The position numbers and the translations under genes were made by a program. A DNA stretch of 64,000 bases, taken from NCBI RefSeq assembly GCF_008692195.1, contig NZ_RXOM01000009.1, positions 1-64,000 of the forward strand. The letters are read 5' to 3'. Shown piece by piece: positions 52,172 to 60,780 of this stretch. Source of the stretch: Salegentibacter sp. R32. GTDB lineage: Bacteria > Bacteroidota > Bacteroidia > Flavobacteriales > Flavobacteriaceae. The number at the start of each line of letters is the position of its first letter. Positions within the stretch are counted from its first letter, which is position 1. The notes beneath the pieces were generated by a model. The model was not told the DNA's origin and did no database searches. It saw nothing but the letters and a program-made list of their open reading frames with translations.

Positions 52172-53415
52172 TGAAAGCAGAAATAATTACCATTGGCGAT
52201 GAAATTTTAATTGGCCAAATAGTAGATAGCAATTCAGCTTTTATAGCCAAAGAACTCAACAAAATAGGGATCGATGTACAGCAAATTACTTCTGTACAAG
52301 ATGAGGAAAATCATATTCTCACCACTCTAAAGGAAGCTTCACAAAGAGCTTCCATTGTTATTGTAACCGGTGGGTTAGGGCCTACCAAAGACGATATTAC
52401 CAAGAAAACTTTCTGTAAATACTTTCATGATGAATTGGTGAAAAATGAAGAAGTGCTTCAAAATGTAGAAGAACTTTTCAGGAAGTATGTAAAAGATCCC
52501 ATTTCAGATTTAAACAGAAGTCAAGCTTACATTCCTTCAAAAGCTACCGCCTTATTCAACAAATATGGTACAGCTCCCGGAATGTGGATAGAAGAAAATG
52601 AAGTAGTTTATATCTCACTTCCCGGTGTACCTTTCGAAATGAAAGCATTGATGGAGAATGAAGTAATTTCTAAACTGCAAGAGCGTTTTCAGCGTCCCTA
52701 TATTATTCATAAAACCGTACTTACCTACGGAATGGGCGAAAGTACCATTGCTGAAAAAATCGAAGATTGGGAAAATAACTTACCTACATTTATTCGCTTG
52801 GCTTATTTACCAAGTTTAGGACGGGTAAGATTAAGACTTTCAGCTCGCGGGCAAGATGAAAAAGTTCTGTTACAAGAACTCGACCATCAATTAGAACAGC
52901 TTCATTCTTTAATTGGTGATATCATTAAAGGCTACGAAGGCGAAGGAAGTTTAGAAGAGCAGATTGCCCAAAAATTTATTGAAAAAGGAAAAACCATCAC
53001 TACGGCAGAAAGCTGTACAGGAGGTAGAATAGCATCAAGATTAACCGTAGTTTCAGGAGCTTCTAAATTTTTTAGGGGCGGAATTGTTACCTACGAAACT
53101 GCCACTAAAAATTATGTTTTAGGGATTTCAGAGGAAATTATCAATACCTATTCAGTGGTGAGTCCAGAGATTACCAAAGAAATGGCGATAAAGGCCAAAG
53201 CTTTGTTCAGGACAGATTATGCGGTGGCTACCACAGGAAACGCAGGCCCCACTAAAGGCGATAGCGATGCAGAAATTGGGACGGTTTACATTGCAATTGC
53301 AACTCCTAATGGAGTAGAAGTGGTGGAAAGCCACTTAGGGAAACAGCGTGAAAAAGTCACTGAAAAGGCAGTTTACAAAGCATTAGGATTAATTTTAGAA
53401 GAAATAGAAAAATAA
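52171..53415 (+). CDS. cinA: CinA family protein, nicotinamide-nucleotide amidohydrolase
   Basis: A 414-residue two-domain protein. The N-terminal MoaB/MogA-like part (about 1-170) shows IITIGDEILIGQIVDSNSA and VIVTGGLGPTKDD. The C-terminal PncC-like deamidase (about 255-412) shows TITTAESCTGGRIASRL and ATTGNAGPTKGDS. It recycles nicotinamide mononucleotide to nicotinate mononucleotide in the pyridine nucleotide cycle. It ends the operon that starts at 50440. Confidence 0.93.
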   Translation: MKAEIITIGDEILIGQIVDSNSAFIAKELNKIGIDVQQITSVQDEENHILTTLKEASQRASIVIVTGGLGPTKDDITKKTFCKYFHDELVKNEEVLQNVEELFRKYVKDPISDLNRSQAYIPSKATALFNKYGTAPGMWIEENEVVYISLPGVPFEMKALMENEVISKLQERFQRPYIIHKTVLTYGMGESTIAEKIEDWENNLPTFIRLAYLPSLGRVRLRLSARGQDEKVLLQELDHQLEQLHSLIGDIIKGYEGEGSLEEQIAQKFIEKGKTITTAESCTGGRIASRLTVVSGASKFFRGGIVTYETATKNYVLGISEEIINTYSVVSPEITKEMAIKAKALFRTDYAVATTGNAGPTKGDSDAEIGTVYIAIATPNGVEVVESHLGKQREKVTEKAVYKALGLILEEIEK

Positions 53416-53426
53416 AATATTTTATA

Positions 53427-53458
53427 TTTGTTTGTTCTGTAAAAAAATCGTTAATTTG
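53427..53458 (+). promoter_or_regulatory. promoter for rpmB
   Basis: TTTG at 53427-53430 (-33 box) is followed after 20 bases by TTAATTTG at 53451-53458, one mismatch from TAnnTTTG. The rpmB start codon is 37 bases downstream. Confidence 0.65.
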
Positions 53459-53494
53459 CAGCCTGTTTTGAAATAACGAGAAAAGATTAGAAAA

Positions 53495-53734
53495 ATGTCA
53501 AGAGTTTGTGAACTTACGGGAAAAAAAGCGATGGTAGGAAACAATGTTTCTCACGCGATGAACAAAACCAAGCGTAAATTTAACGCTAACTTGGTAAAGA
53601 AGCGTTTCTACATCCCTGAAGAAGATAAATGGATTACGTTAAGAGTATCTACTTCTGCTTTAAAAAATATTAACAAAAGAGGAATCTCTGCTGTAATTAA
53701 AGAAGCAAGAGAAAAAGGATTCTTAAAAAAGTAA
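53495..53734 (+). CDS. rpmB: 50S ribosomal protein L28
   Basis: A 79-residue large-subunit protein. SRVCELTGKKAMVGNNVSHA and the central KTKRKFNANLVKKRF are conserved L28 elements. It leads the operon rpmB-rpmG-DUF4295, which is followed by ftsY. Codon use is biased as expected for a highly expressed gene. Confidence 0.97.
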   Translation: MSRVCELTGKKAMVGNNVSHAMNKTKRKFNANLVKKRFYIPEEDKWITLRVSTSALKNINKRGISAVIKEAREKGFLKK

Positions 53735-53760
53735 TCTCTTAACCCTTAATACAAAGAAAG

Positions 53761-53943
53761 ATGGCAAAAAAAGGAAATAGAGTTCAAGTAATTTTAGAGT
53801 GTACAGAGCATAAAACCTCAGGAAAACCAGGTACATCTAGATATATTACCACCAAAAATAAAAAGAATACACCGGATAGAATTGAGTTAAAGAAATTTAA
53901 CCCAATCCTTAATAAAATGACGGTTCACAAAGAAATAAAGTAA
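53761..53943 (+). CDS. rpmG: 50S ribosomal protein L33
   Basis: A 60-residue protein: [19 protein letters not shown] and [20 protein letters not shown] match L33. Only one of the four zinc cysteines (in ECTE) is visible, so this is a zinc-free (C-minus) type. It lies 26 bases after rpmB. Confidence 0.97.
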   Translation: MAKKGNRVQVILECTEHKTSGKPGTSRYITTKNKKNTPDRIELKKFNPILNKMTVHKEIK

Positions 53944-53949
53944 TAAGTT

Positions 53950-54102
53950 ATGGCAAAGAAATCGGTAGCATCGTTACAAACAGGATCTAAAAGACTTACA
54001 AAGGCGATCAAAATGAAAAAGTCTGCAAAATCAGGAGCTTATGTTTTTGAAGAGCAGATTATGGCGCCAGATCAAGTAAACGATTTTTTCAAAGAAAAAT
54101 AA
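53950..54102 (+). CDS. DUF4295 family protein
   Basis: A 50-residue basic protein: AKKSVASLQTGSKRLTKAIK, followed by AYVFEEQIMAPDQVNDFFKE. It starts 6 bases after the rpmG stop. In Bacteroidota such DUF4295 proteins always follow rpmG, and the basic N-terminus suggests association with rRNA or the ribosome. The function is not established. Confidence 0.9.
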   Translation: MAKKSVASLQTGSKRLTKAIKMKKSAKSGAYVFEEQIMAPDQVNDFFKEK

Positions 54103-54122
54103 ATCGTATTAAAAAAATATAT

Positions 54123-54160
54123 AAGCCGCTTTGATAATTTTCAAGGCGGCTTTTTGTTTT
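54123..54160 (+). terminator. intrinsic terminator after the ribosomal-protein operon
   Basis: AAGCCGCTTTGA and TCAAGGCGGCTT pair with one bulge, followed by a T-rich run. It separates the rpmB operon from ftsY. Confidence 0.85.
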
Positions 54161-54183
54161 TTGTATATTTACATCAAAATTAA

Positions 54184-54294
54184 TTAGGGCGTTCCCACGC
54201 AAAAAACGTGGTCGGGCTGTCGGCAGTCGCTTTTTTCAATTCCTGCTTAGCGCAGTAATTGAAAAAGAGCTTCAACAAATGCCTCCATCCCTAA
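54184..54294. repeat. structured GGGCGTTCCC...CCCTAACGC repeat element upstream of ftsY
   Basis: TTAGGG (54184-54189) pairs with CCCTAA (54289-54294), enclosing two further hairpins: CCACG/CGTGG (54195-54211) and a long one with CTTTTTTCAATT facing AATTGAAAAAGAG. Between the arms lies GTCGGGCTGTCGGCAGTCGC. This is a three-way-junction layout. I recall very similar GGGCGT..GGTCGGGCTATCCGC..CCATCCCTAACGC elements scattered through intergenic regions of Bacteroidota. It ends 20 bases before the ftsY start and could lie in its leader mRNA. Confidence 0.7.
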
Positions 54295-54313
54295 CGCAAA
54301 CCAAAGTACACGT

Positions 54314-55273
54314 ATGAGTTTTTTTAAAAAGATTTTTTCAAAAGAAAAAAAAGAAACGTTAGACAAAGGCCTAGAAAAGTCTAAAGAAAATTTCTTTGGT
54401 AAGCTAAGTAAAGCAGTTGCCGGTAAGTCTAAAGTTGACGATGAAGTTTTAGACGATTTAGAGGAAGTTTTGGTAACCAGCGATGTTGGGGTAAAAACCA
54501 CGATTAAGATTATTGATAGAATAGAAGAGCGTGTGGCCCGCGATAAATATTTAGGCACTTCAGAATTAGATAAGATACTTCGGGAAGAAATTGCCGGACT
54601 TTTAAGTGAAACCGGTTCTGGAGAGGAAACCGAGTTTGTGGTTCCCAGTAAAAAGCCTTATGTGATTATGGTCGTGGGTGTAAATGGTGTAGGAAAAACA
54701 ACGACAATCGGGAAGTTGGCCTATCAGTTTAAAAAGCAAGGCAAAAAAGTGGTACTTGGTGCTGGTGATACCTTTAGAGCGGCTGCAATAGACCAATTAC
54801 AAATCTGGGCAGATCGGGTAGATGTTCCTATTGTAAAACAAAAAATGGGTAGTGATCCGGCTAGTGTAGCTTTTGATACTGTACAAAGTGCTATCAAGCA
54901 AGATGCAGATGTAGTGATTATCGATACAGCAGGAAGGCTTCATAATAAAGTGAATTTAATGAATGAGCTTTCTAAAGTAAAACGGGTGATGCAGAAAGTG
55001 GTAGATAACGTTCCTGATGAAGTTTTATTGGTATTAGATGGATCAACCGGGCAAAATGCTTTTGAGCAAGCTAAACAGTTTACAGCAGCTACTGAAGTTA
55101 CTTCGTTAGCCGTAACTAAATTGGATGGTACGGCAAAAGGTGGAGTGGTGATTGGCATTAGCGACCAATTTCAAATTCCTGTAAAATATATTGGCGTAGG
55201 GGAAGGTATTGAAGATTTACAGGTTTTTAATAAAAATGAATTTGTAGATTCTTTCTTCAAAAAGAGTATTTAA
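54314..55273 (+). CDS. ftsY: signal recognition particle receptor FtsY
   Basis: FtsY (319 residues) docks ribosome-nascent-chain-SRP complexes at the membrane. It has a short basic N-terminus (SFFKKIFSKEKKETLDKGLE), the N domain and the GTPase G domain: VVGVNGVGKTTTIGKLAYQF, GDTFRAAAIDQL, IDTAGRLHNK and VTKLDGTAKGG. The acidic A domain of E. coli FtsY is absent, as in most Bacteroidota. A structured repeat lies in the leader. Confidence 0.95.
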   Translation: MSFFKKIFSKEKKETLDKGLEKSKENFFGKLSKAVAGKSKVDDEVLDDLEEVLVTSDVGVKTTIKIIDRIEERVARDKYLGTSELDKILREEIAGLLSETGSGEETEFVVPSKKPYVIMVVGVNGVGKTTTIGKLAYQFKKQGKKVVLGAGDTFRAAAIDQLQIWADRVDVPIVKQKMGSDPASVAFDTVQSAIKQDADVVIIDTAGRLHNKVNLMNELSKVKRVMQKVVDNVPDEVLLVLDGSTGQNAFEQAKQFTAATEVTSLAVTKLDGTAKGGVVIGISDQFQIPVKYIGVGEGIEDLQVFNKNEFVDSFFKKSI

Positions 55274-55277
55274 AGAT

Positions 55278-55571
55278 ATGCAAGAAAACAGGCCTAAACC
55301 TTTTTCTAAAGAGCGAACAAAAGCTACGATATGTAAGCTTATTTTCTTTTACAGTGTCTTTTTTGTAGTAATGAAAATTATCGCGGTTTTTGATGGCTAT
55401 CCGATGAAGGCTTCATTTATGTTGAGTATTCCTTTTTTACTTTTGGCGTTGTGGGGACTTTTTCAGGTAAGAAAAGACACCTATAGTTGGTTTTATGTAA
55501 TTTTAGGAATCCTCATAGTTTCGGCAATGCGGTATTATGAAGTGATGATTTATAATTATTTAATGGCGTAA
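55278..55571 (+). CDS. small hypothetical membrane protein
   Basis: A 97-residue protein with three hydrophobic helices (LIFFYSVFFVVMKIIAVF, ASFMLSIPFLLLALWGLF, SWFYVILGILIVSAMRYYEV) and a charged, proline-containing N-terminus. No family is recognised. It starts 5 bases after ftsY and is likely cotranscribed; its stop directly abuts the convergent DUF1573 gene. Confidence 0.65.
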   Translation: MQENRPKPFSKERTKATICKLIFFYSVFFVVMKIIAVFDGYPMKASFMLSIPFLLLALWGLFQVRKDTYSWFYVILGILIVSAMRYYEVMIYNYLMA

Positions 55572-56099
55572 TTATTTATTCTCCTCAGGAACGGAATACA
55601 TTAATTTAGCTTTACCATCTACCAATTCTTTTATTCCGTATTTTTCTTTCTTGCTTTGGTAAATTTGTTCATAATCCCTTATCACTAAAGGATCTGGAAC
55701 TACATTGGTAGAAAATTTCACTTCATTGGTTAGCGTATCCCTAATATTGGCGATAATTAAAATATAATGCTCCACATAGCCAATATTTTTAGAACTGTCG
55801 TATTCAAAATTTAAGTAAGCAGATTTGTTAGGTTTTATAGGACGGTCGTAATCGTCTGTAGTGATACAGGCACAACCTGCTTGCACATCTCTTATAATTA
55901 GCGGATATTTTCCCGTATTCGTAAATTTATAGCTTACGTTGAGTGTATCGCCACGCACCACAGGGTAATATTTTCTCACAGGGTCTTCAATGCTCATAGA
56001 AGTAATGGGCATCGCTTCTTGAACCCTTTCTGAGAAGTAATCGCAACTCATTAAAGTGCTTATGAAAAATAAAAATAATATGTAGGGAAGTAATTTCAT
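55572..56099 (-). CDS. DUF1573 domain lipoprotein of the polysaccharide operon
   Basis: A 175-residue lipoprotein (signal ending in FISTLMSC) with a DUF1573/ASH-like immunoglobulin-type domain: SYKFTNTGKYPLIIRDVQ, then AGCACITTDDYDRPIKPNKS. DUF1573 proteins are common periplasmic or outer-membrane-anchored modules in Bacteroidota, of unknown role. It is the last gene of the five-gene minus-strand operon (1 base after the DUF4838 gene), so it probably serves the assembly or anchoring of the exported polymer. Confidence 0.85.
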   Translation of the reverse strand: MKLLPYILFLFFISTLMSCDYFSERVQEAMPITSMSIEDPVRKYYPVVRGDTLNVSYKFTNTGKYPLIIRDVQAGCACITTDDYDRPIKPNKSAYLNFEYDSSKNIGYVEHYILIIANIRDTLTNEVKFSTNVVPDPLVIRDYEQIYQSKKEKYGIKELVDGKAKLMYSVPEENK

Positions 56100-56100
56100 T

Positions 56101-57882
56101 TTAATTAATTATAATTTCATCACAAGCGATTGCATTTTTACTGTTGCTGTTTTTTGGTCGTATAAAAGTTAAGCTAAAATCTCCATCAATTTTATTAAAA
56201 TCTACCGGAATTTCTATCGTTTTTTTCTCTTTTTCTGAAGAAGGTTCAATAGTAACTTTGTTTTCCTGACCATTATTCTTGAAAATTATTTCTGTAGGAA
56301 AATAGATTTGGTGTTTTGGCGCATTTAATAAACCAACTTTTATATGTGTTGCTTCTTTATAGATTTCTTGATTAGGCATTTCAACTTGTAAATCCGCTAC
56401 GGTGCAAATTAGCCAGTTGGTATTGTAATCTAGAAGCCCGTAAGTTCCGTTATTCAGAATTTTTATGTTTGAGTAAGCTTCATCTAATTGTGAACTTGCT
56501 TTTAATTTTTGATGAATAAAGTAATTGGTTTTATCTTTTTGAATGATTTCTTTATTCCACAAATGAATATAATCTGAAATTTTATCATTGGCTTCGTTAT
56601 AATCAGCTATTCCTGTTTTTTCAGCTAATAACTCTAAATTTTTTAGAAGCTTGTTAACTTCCGGTTGAATTGTAATTTTGAAATCTTCTAAAGTCGCATA
56701 ACCGTTCGGCTGAACTCCTAAGTATCGCATTTGCTCTAACTTTAAAAAAGTAGCTGAAAGTAACAAGGCTTGAGTGTTGAAATTATCCTCTAAAGGGGAA
56801 GCTTTTTCTAATTCCGTATAAAATTCATTAAACCTATTAACATCAATATATTTTTTTGTGGCTTCTTGGATTCCACTGTAAATCCCCATTGACTTTTTAG
56901 ATTCGGCAAAATCATCTTGAATACTTAGGTAATAATCACAAATTAATTGACTATAGCTTGAAGGATATCTTTTTTCAACTTCTGTAGAAATAATTTCATT
57001 TAAATCTGAATCTACATCAATTAATAGTTTAGCTATACTTCCCGCTTTTACTTCTTGCATAGCAGAATAGCTTTCACTGCCATTAATGAAAATGCCGGTG
57101 ACACCGTTTTCTTTTAAAAATTTTAAATTCTCCTGAAGGACTTTTAGGTTAGGGTAAAAATCTAGGTAATTATCGTAGTTCAACGTATATTCCCAAACAA
57201 AGATTTCATTTACTTTTTCTTTCCACTTATTGATTTTGGTTTTTAATTCATCAGCTTCCGGGAGTTCTTTGTACATTTTCCCTTCTTGGTAATCAATAGT
57301 GCTAAAAAAAACACCAACGTTTTGGGGTTGTTTTTCTTTAGGCGGATTTTTAACGCTAATGTAAGCGGTGGTGAAAAATTCTTGTTTAGGAAAATCTTTA
57401 GCTAGTTCTGCTAATAAGTTGAATAATGCCGGACTTGCATCTGTTTTGGTGTTTCCTGCGGTTTTGCATTTGTCACATTGGCAAACTAAAGCATTATCGT
57501 TGGGATTAATCATATAGTAGTCATATGATTCTTTCCTTTTTTCAATATTTTCGATAAGGATTTCCTTTAATTCTTCGCTTGAAAAACAGAATTGTTCTTG
57601 ATTTCTTTCACTATCTATTAAAGCATAAACAGATGAATTGGGCTGAATGTAAAATGGAATCCATTTGGGTAAATTATGTCCCCACAATCCCCAAGTTTCA
57701 TCTAACGGTGTGTTCTTATATTCAGCTTTAAATTCTTCAGTATTAGTAACCATTGGGAAATAGGTATCCCGGTATTTAAAACTGAATTCTTTTTTATTTT
57801 GTGCTGAAGAATAATTCATCATGAAAAAACAAAACCAGCATAAAAATGTAAGATTATAATATGTAAACTTTATGTGTTCCAT
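56101..57882 (-). CDS. DUF4838 domain glycosidase-like secreted protein
   Basis: About 593 residues with a signal peptide (FTYYNLTFLCWFCFFMMNYS). I chose the ATG at 57882, one base after the upstream stop; a GTG at 57900 is in frame but less likely. It shows DUF4838 features: INPNDNALVCQCDKCKTAG, GVFFSTIDYQ, LPEADELKTKINKW, WEYTLNYDNYLDFYPNLKVL and FLKENGVTGIFINGS. DUF4838 proteins are thought to be glycoside hydrolase-like. By position it parallels PgaB, modifying or cutting the exported polysaccharide, which is an inference. Confidence 0.85.
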   Translation of the reverse strand: MEHIKFTYYNLTFLCWFCFFMMNYSSAQNKKEFSFKYRDTYFPMVTNTEEFKAEYKNTPLDETWGLWGHNLPKWIPFYIQPNSSVYALIDSERNQEQFCFSSEELKEILIENIEKRKESYDYYMINPNDNALVCQCDKCKTAGNTKTDASPALFNLLAELAKDFPKQEFFTTAYISVKNPPKEKQPQNVGVFFSTIDYQEGKMYKELPEADELKTKINKWKEKVNEIFVWEYTLNYDNYLDFYPNLKVLQENLKFLKENGVTGIFINGSESYSAMQEVKAGSIAKLLIDVDSDLNEIISTEVEKRYPSSYSQLICDYYLSIQDDFAESKKSMGIYSGIQEATKKYIDVNRFNEFYTELEKASPLEDNFNTQALLLSATFLKLEQMRYLGVQPNGYATLEDFKITIQPEVNKLLKNLELLAEKTGIADYNEANDKISDYIHLWNKEIIQKDKTNYFIHQKLKASSQLDEAYSNIKILNNGTYGLLDYNTNWLICTVADLQVEMPNQEIYKEATHIKVGLLNAPKHQIYFPTEIIFKNNGQENKVTIEPSSEKEKKTIEIPVDFNKIDGDFSLTFIRPKNSNSKNAIACDEIIIN

Positions 57883-57883
57883 T

Positions 57884-60760
57884 TTAGAATCTAATTTCAC
57901 AAAGCATGGTTAGCTGATATTGATTTTGAAAATAATCTTGTCTTATTTCATAATTGTACCAGTTTCCGTAGAAACCAAAGGCTACATTTTTATTAACCGG
58001 CCATTGATATCCTGCACCCACCATGGTATGCACAAAATCGAAAAATGTATCGTATTGAAATGCTAATTTTTGGTCGTAGGGAGCTGTACCCACTGAGGCT
58101 ATAAGTTGAACGAACCGCCGATGATATAAATAGTATTTAGACCTAACTACCAAGTTGGTATAGCTATCGTCAAAGTCGGTAAGGTATTGAAATCTGGCAT
58201 TCAACCAAAAATCGTTTATGGTTCTAGAAGCGCCAACTATACCGGTAACCAAGTTTCTGTCATCTTGTAATTTATCGTAACGGGCTCCTAATTCTACTTC
58301 CCAATTGCTTTCTAGATTCTTGAATACAGAAGCTTGTAAACGATGTTTAGGGAAGTATTGTGTTCCCAAAAAGTAACTGGCTTTAGCATAAACTGTCGGG
58401 CTGAAAATATGTTGCCAATCTACATTTAATTGAACCCCGGCACCTTCACTTCTAGCCACATAATTGGCACCAATTCCATATGAATTATTGGTGTAAAACT
58501 TAGTGTAGTGCAAGGTAGCCATTCTATTAACAAACACGGTCGAGTCTGAATCAAATCGAATATAGCTTGCATCAATTTGATTGTCGTATGTTCTGTTGGT
58601 TAAATATTCAAGATGCCGTTTCCATTGCAAGGCTTCTTCAGGAGCAGGTTTGTAATATTTTTGATAATATAAAGCTGAATCATATTCTTTAAGGTTTTCA
58701 TAAACTTCGCCTTTGGCTACTTTTAGATTATCCAACCACGGATATTCCTTTATTTTTCCATTTAAATAAGTTAAAGCCCGTAAGTTTTCGTGTGCTCTTT
58801 TGTAAGCATCTACAAGTTCATTTACGGCAGGATTGTCCTTGGGCATGTAATCTACCGATTTGGTGAAATCTGCATATGCTGCAGTATAAAGCTCCACACT
58901 TTTTTTATACATTCCTCTTTTGTAGTAGGCAATGGCTATAGATTTTTTTATTTCCATATCGTATGGATTCCTTTCGTAAAAAGGTTCTAATAGCGCTATG
59001 GTCCAATCGGTTTTGTAATCTAGTAAGTAAGCATCTGCCAGTTTTAAAGCAATATCTTTGTCGTTAGGGTAAGCTTCTAGGGCTTTTTCACCTAAATTCA
59101 TTGCTTTTTGTTTGTGCTCCATTGCCAGAGCAGCATTAATACTATAAAGGTAAAGCGCTTTGCTGGGTTGTTGTTCTATAAGTTCATCTACTTCTTCTAG
59201 GGCTTGTGCATATTCTTCATTCTTCATTAAATTATTTACATAGATAGATAATTGATAAAGATGAATGTCTTCATATTTTTCAGAATCAGGGTATTCCCTA
59301 GTTAGGTTTCCGGTAATTTCCAGTCCTTCAGGATAGCGTTGTGTTTTAAAATAAATGTTGCTTTTATTTAATAGGTACTCTGGATTATCAGGAAATCTTT
59401 CAATTAAATAATCGGCATACTCCATAGCTTTGTCATACTTTTCTTGTTGCATGGCAATATTATAGAGTTGTTCATTGGCTAAGATTTCCCATTCAGGTTC
59501 CGTTCTTAGTAACAAAAATGCAGATTTTGCTTCATAAAGTTGATTTTGTTCTAAATAGCTTTTGGCTTTTTCAAATTTATTTAATTGATATAAATATTGA
59601 AGTTCTTCATCTTCCGGGTAATAGGAATAAAGTTCTTCTAGGGTTTTGTTGTAATTATTTTCATCTTCCAGTTCTTTATAGAGTGCTAGTTTTTTACTGA
59701 GTAAATCTTTGGAAGTTGGTGTTCTTTCTAAGCCTTTATTAATGTAATATTCAGCGTCTGTATAATATCCTTTTGCCAAAGCGGTTTTTATAATGTAATT
59801 GAGTGCTTCTTGATTGGCAGGATTTTCTGCATATATTTTTTTGTAAATAATATAAGGGTCTGTGTTCTCGTAATAATTGGCCGCTCTGGTTTGAAGATAG
59901 GTGTTCAACTCGCTATATTCATTTAATTTTAAATGTTGCTTGGTATCGTCAAGCAAATTCATAGCATTATTGTATTGACCCAATTCTTCCATGAGGCCAA
60001 TATTTTTTCTTATAATTTGTGGGTCTTCCGGTAATTTTTTAAGAGCAATGGAAGCATAATTTAAAGCTGCATTTTTATCTCCTTTGTTTTCCAATTCATT
60101 TTTAATGAGCATTAAATAGGCTTGTTTATTATCTGGGTCCTCTTCAAGGATAGATTCATAAATACTTTTGATGCTATCGTAATCTTCAGAATTTTTTAAA
60201 TCCCTTCCTTCCTCTTCCAGCATATAGACATAATCTCTTTGTATTTCATTGTCTTCGGGAAAGATTTGCTTTATTCTTTTTAATTCACGTAAAGCTTCTA
60301 CCTCGTTGCCCATTTCTCGGTATAGGTTCATTTTTTTTATCCACAAGCCTTTTTCGTACGGGGTTTGCTCGAGCATTTCATTTACATAACAAATAGCAGA
60401 AGAATAACGCTTGGTTTGATGCTCGACATTCAACAAGTAGAGTAGGGCGGTATAATTTTGTAAGCGTGCATCTGCTGCTTTTCGTAAAATATATCTCGCT
60501 TTATCGTATTGTTTGAGTTCTAAATAACATTTACCTAAATATTCTTGAATATCTACATCATTTGGTGCTTTTTTATTTGCCTGTTTAATGGTCTCAAGGG
60601 CTTTTACGTAGTTCCCCTTTTTTTGTCCCCACTCTTTGGCAACTTCATATAAACTGTCTGATGATGATTTTCTTTTTATTAGTTGACTATGTCCTTCTAT
60701 AGTAGCTAGCAGAAGAAAAACAGGTAATATGATTTTTATTATTTGAAAAATATTTTTCAT
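57884..60760 (-). CDS. TPR protein with YaiO-type outer-membrane barrel (PgaA-like)
   Basis: A 958-residue outer-membrane protein with a signal peptide (IIKIILPVFLLLATIEGHSQ). Residues about 30-690 are tetratricopeptide repeats, more than a dozen, with A-x(2)-Y/L-x-A patterns (for example YLGKCYLELKQYDKARYILR). The last 230 residues are a YaiO-like barrel (IDASYIRFDSD and GIGANYVARSEGAGVQL, ending LTMLCEIRF). TPR plus barrel is the layout of PgaA, the exporter of poly-N-acetylglucosamine. It lies between the glycosyltransferase (20 bases) and DUF4838 (1 base) genes. Confidence 0.88.
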   Translation of the reverse strand: MKNIFQIIKIILPVFLLLATIEGHSQLIKRKSSSDSLYEVAKEWGQKKGNYVKALETIKQANKKAPNDVDIQEYLGKCYLELKQYDKARYILRKAADARLQNYTALLYLLNVEHQTKRYSSAICYVNEMLEQTPYEKGLWIKKMNLYREMGNEVEALRELKRIKQIFPEDNEIQRDYVYMLEEEGRDLKNSEDYDSIKSIYESILEEDPDNKQAYLMLIKNELENKGDKNAALNYASIALKKLPEDPQIIRKNIGLMEELGQYNNAMNLLDDTKQHLKLNEYSELNTYLQTRAANYYENTDPYIIYKKIYAENPANQEALNYIIKTALAKGYYTDAEYYINKGLERTPTSKDLLSKKLALYKELEDENNYNKTLEELYSYYPEDEELQYLYQLNKFEKAKSYLEQNQLYEAKSAFLLLRTEPEWEILANEQLYNIAMQQEKYDKAMEYADYLIERFPDNPEYLLNKSNIYFKTQRYPEGLEITGNLTREYPDSEKYEDIHLYQLSIYVNNLMKNEEYAQALEEVDELIEQQPSKALYLYSINAALAMEHKQKAMNLGEKALEAYPNDKDIALKLADAYLLDYKTDWTIALLEPFYERNPYDMEIKKSIAIAYYKRGMYKKSVELYTAAYADFTKSVDYMPKDNPAVNELVDAYKRAHENLRALTYLNGKIKEYPWLDNLKVAKGEVYENLKEYDSALYYQKYYKPAPEEALQWKRHLEYLTNRTYDNQIDASYIRFDSDSTVFVNRMATLHYTKFYTNNSYGIGANYVARSEGAGVQLNVDWQHIFSPTVYAKASYFLGTQYFPKHRLQASVFKNLESNWEVELGARYDKLQDDRNLVTGIVGASRTINDFWLNARFQYLTDFDDSYTNLVVRSKYYLYHRRFVQLIASVGTAPYDQKLAFQYDTFFDFVHTMVGAGYQWPVNKNVAFGFYGNWYNYEIRQDYFQNQYQLTMLCEIRF

Positions 60761-60780
60761 TGTATATAAATATACTTGTA

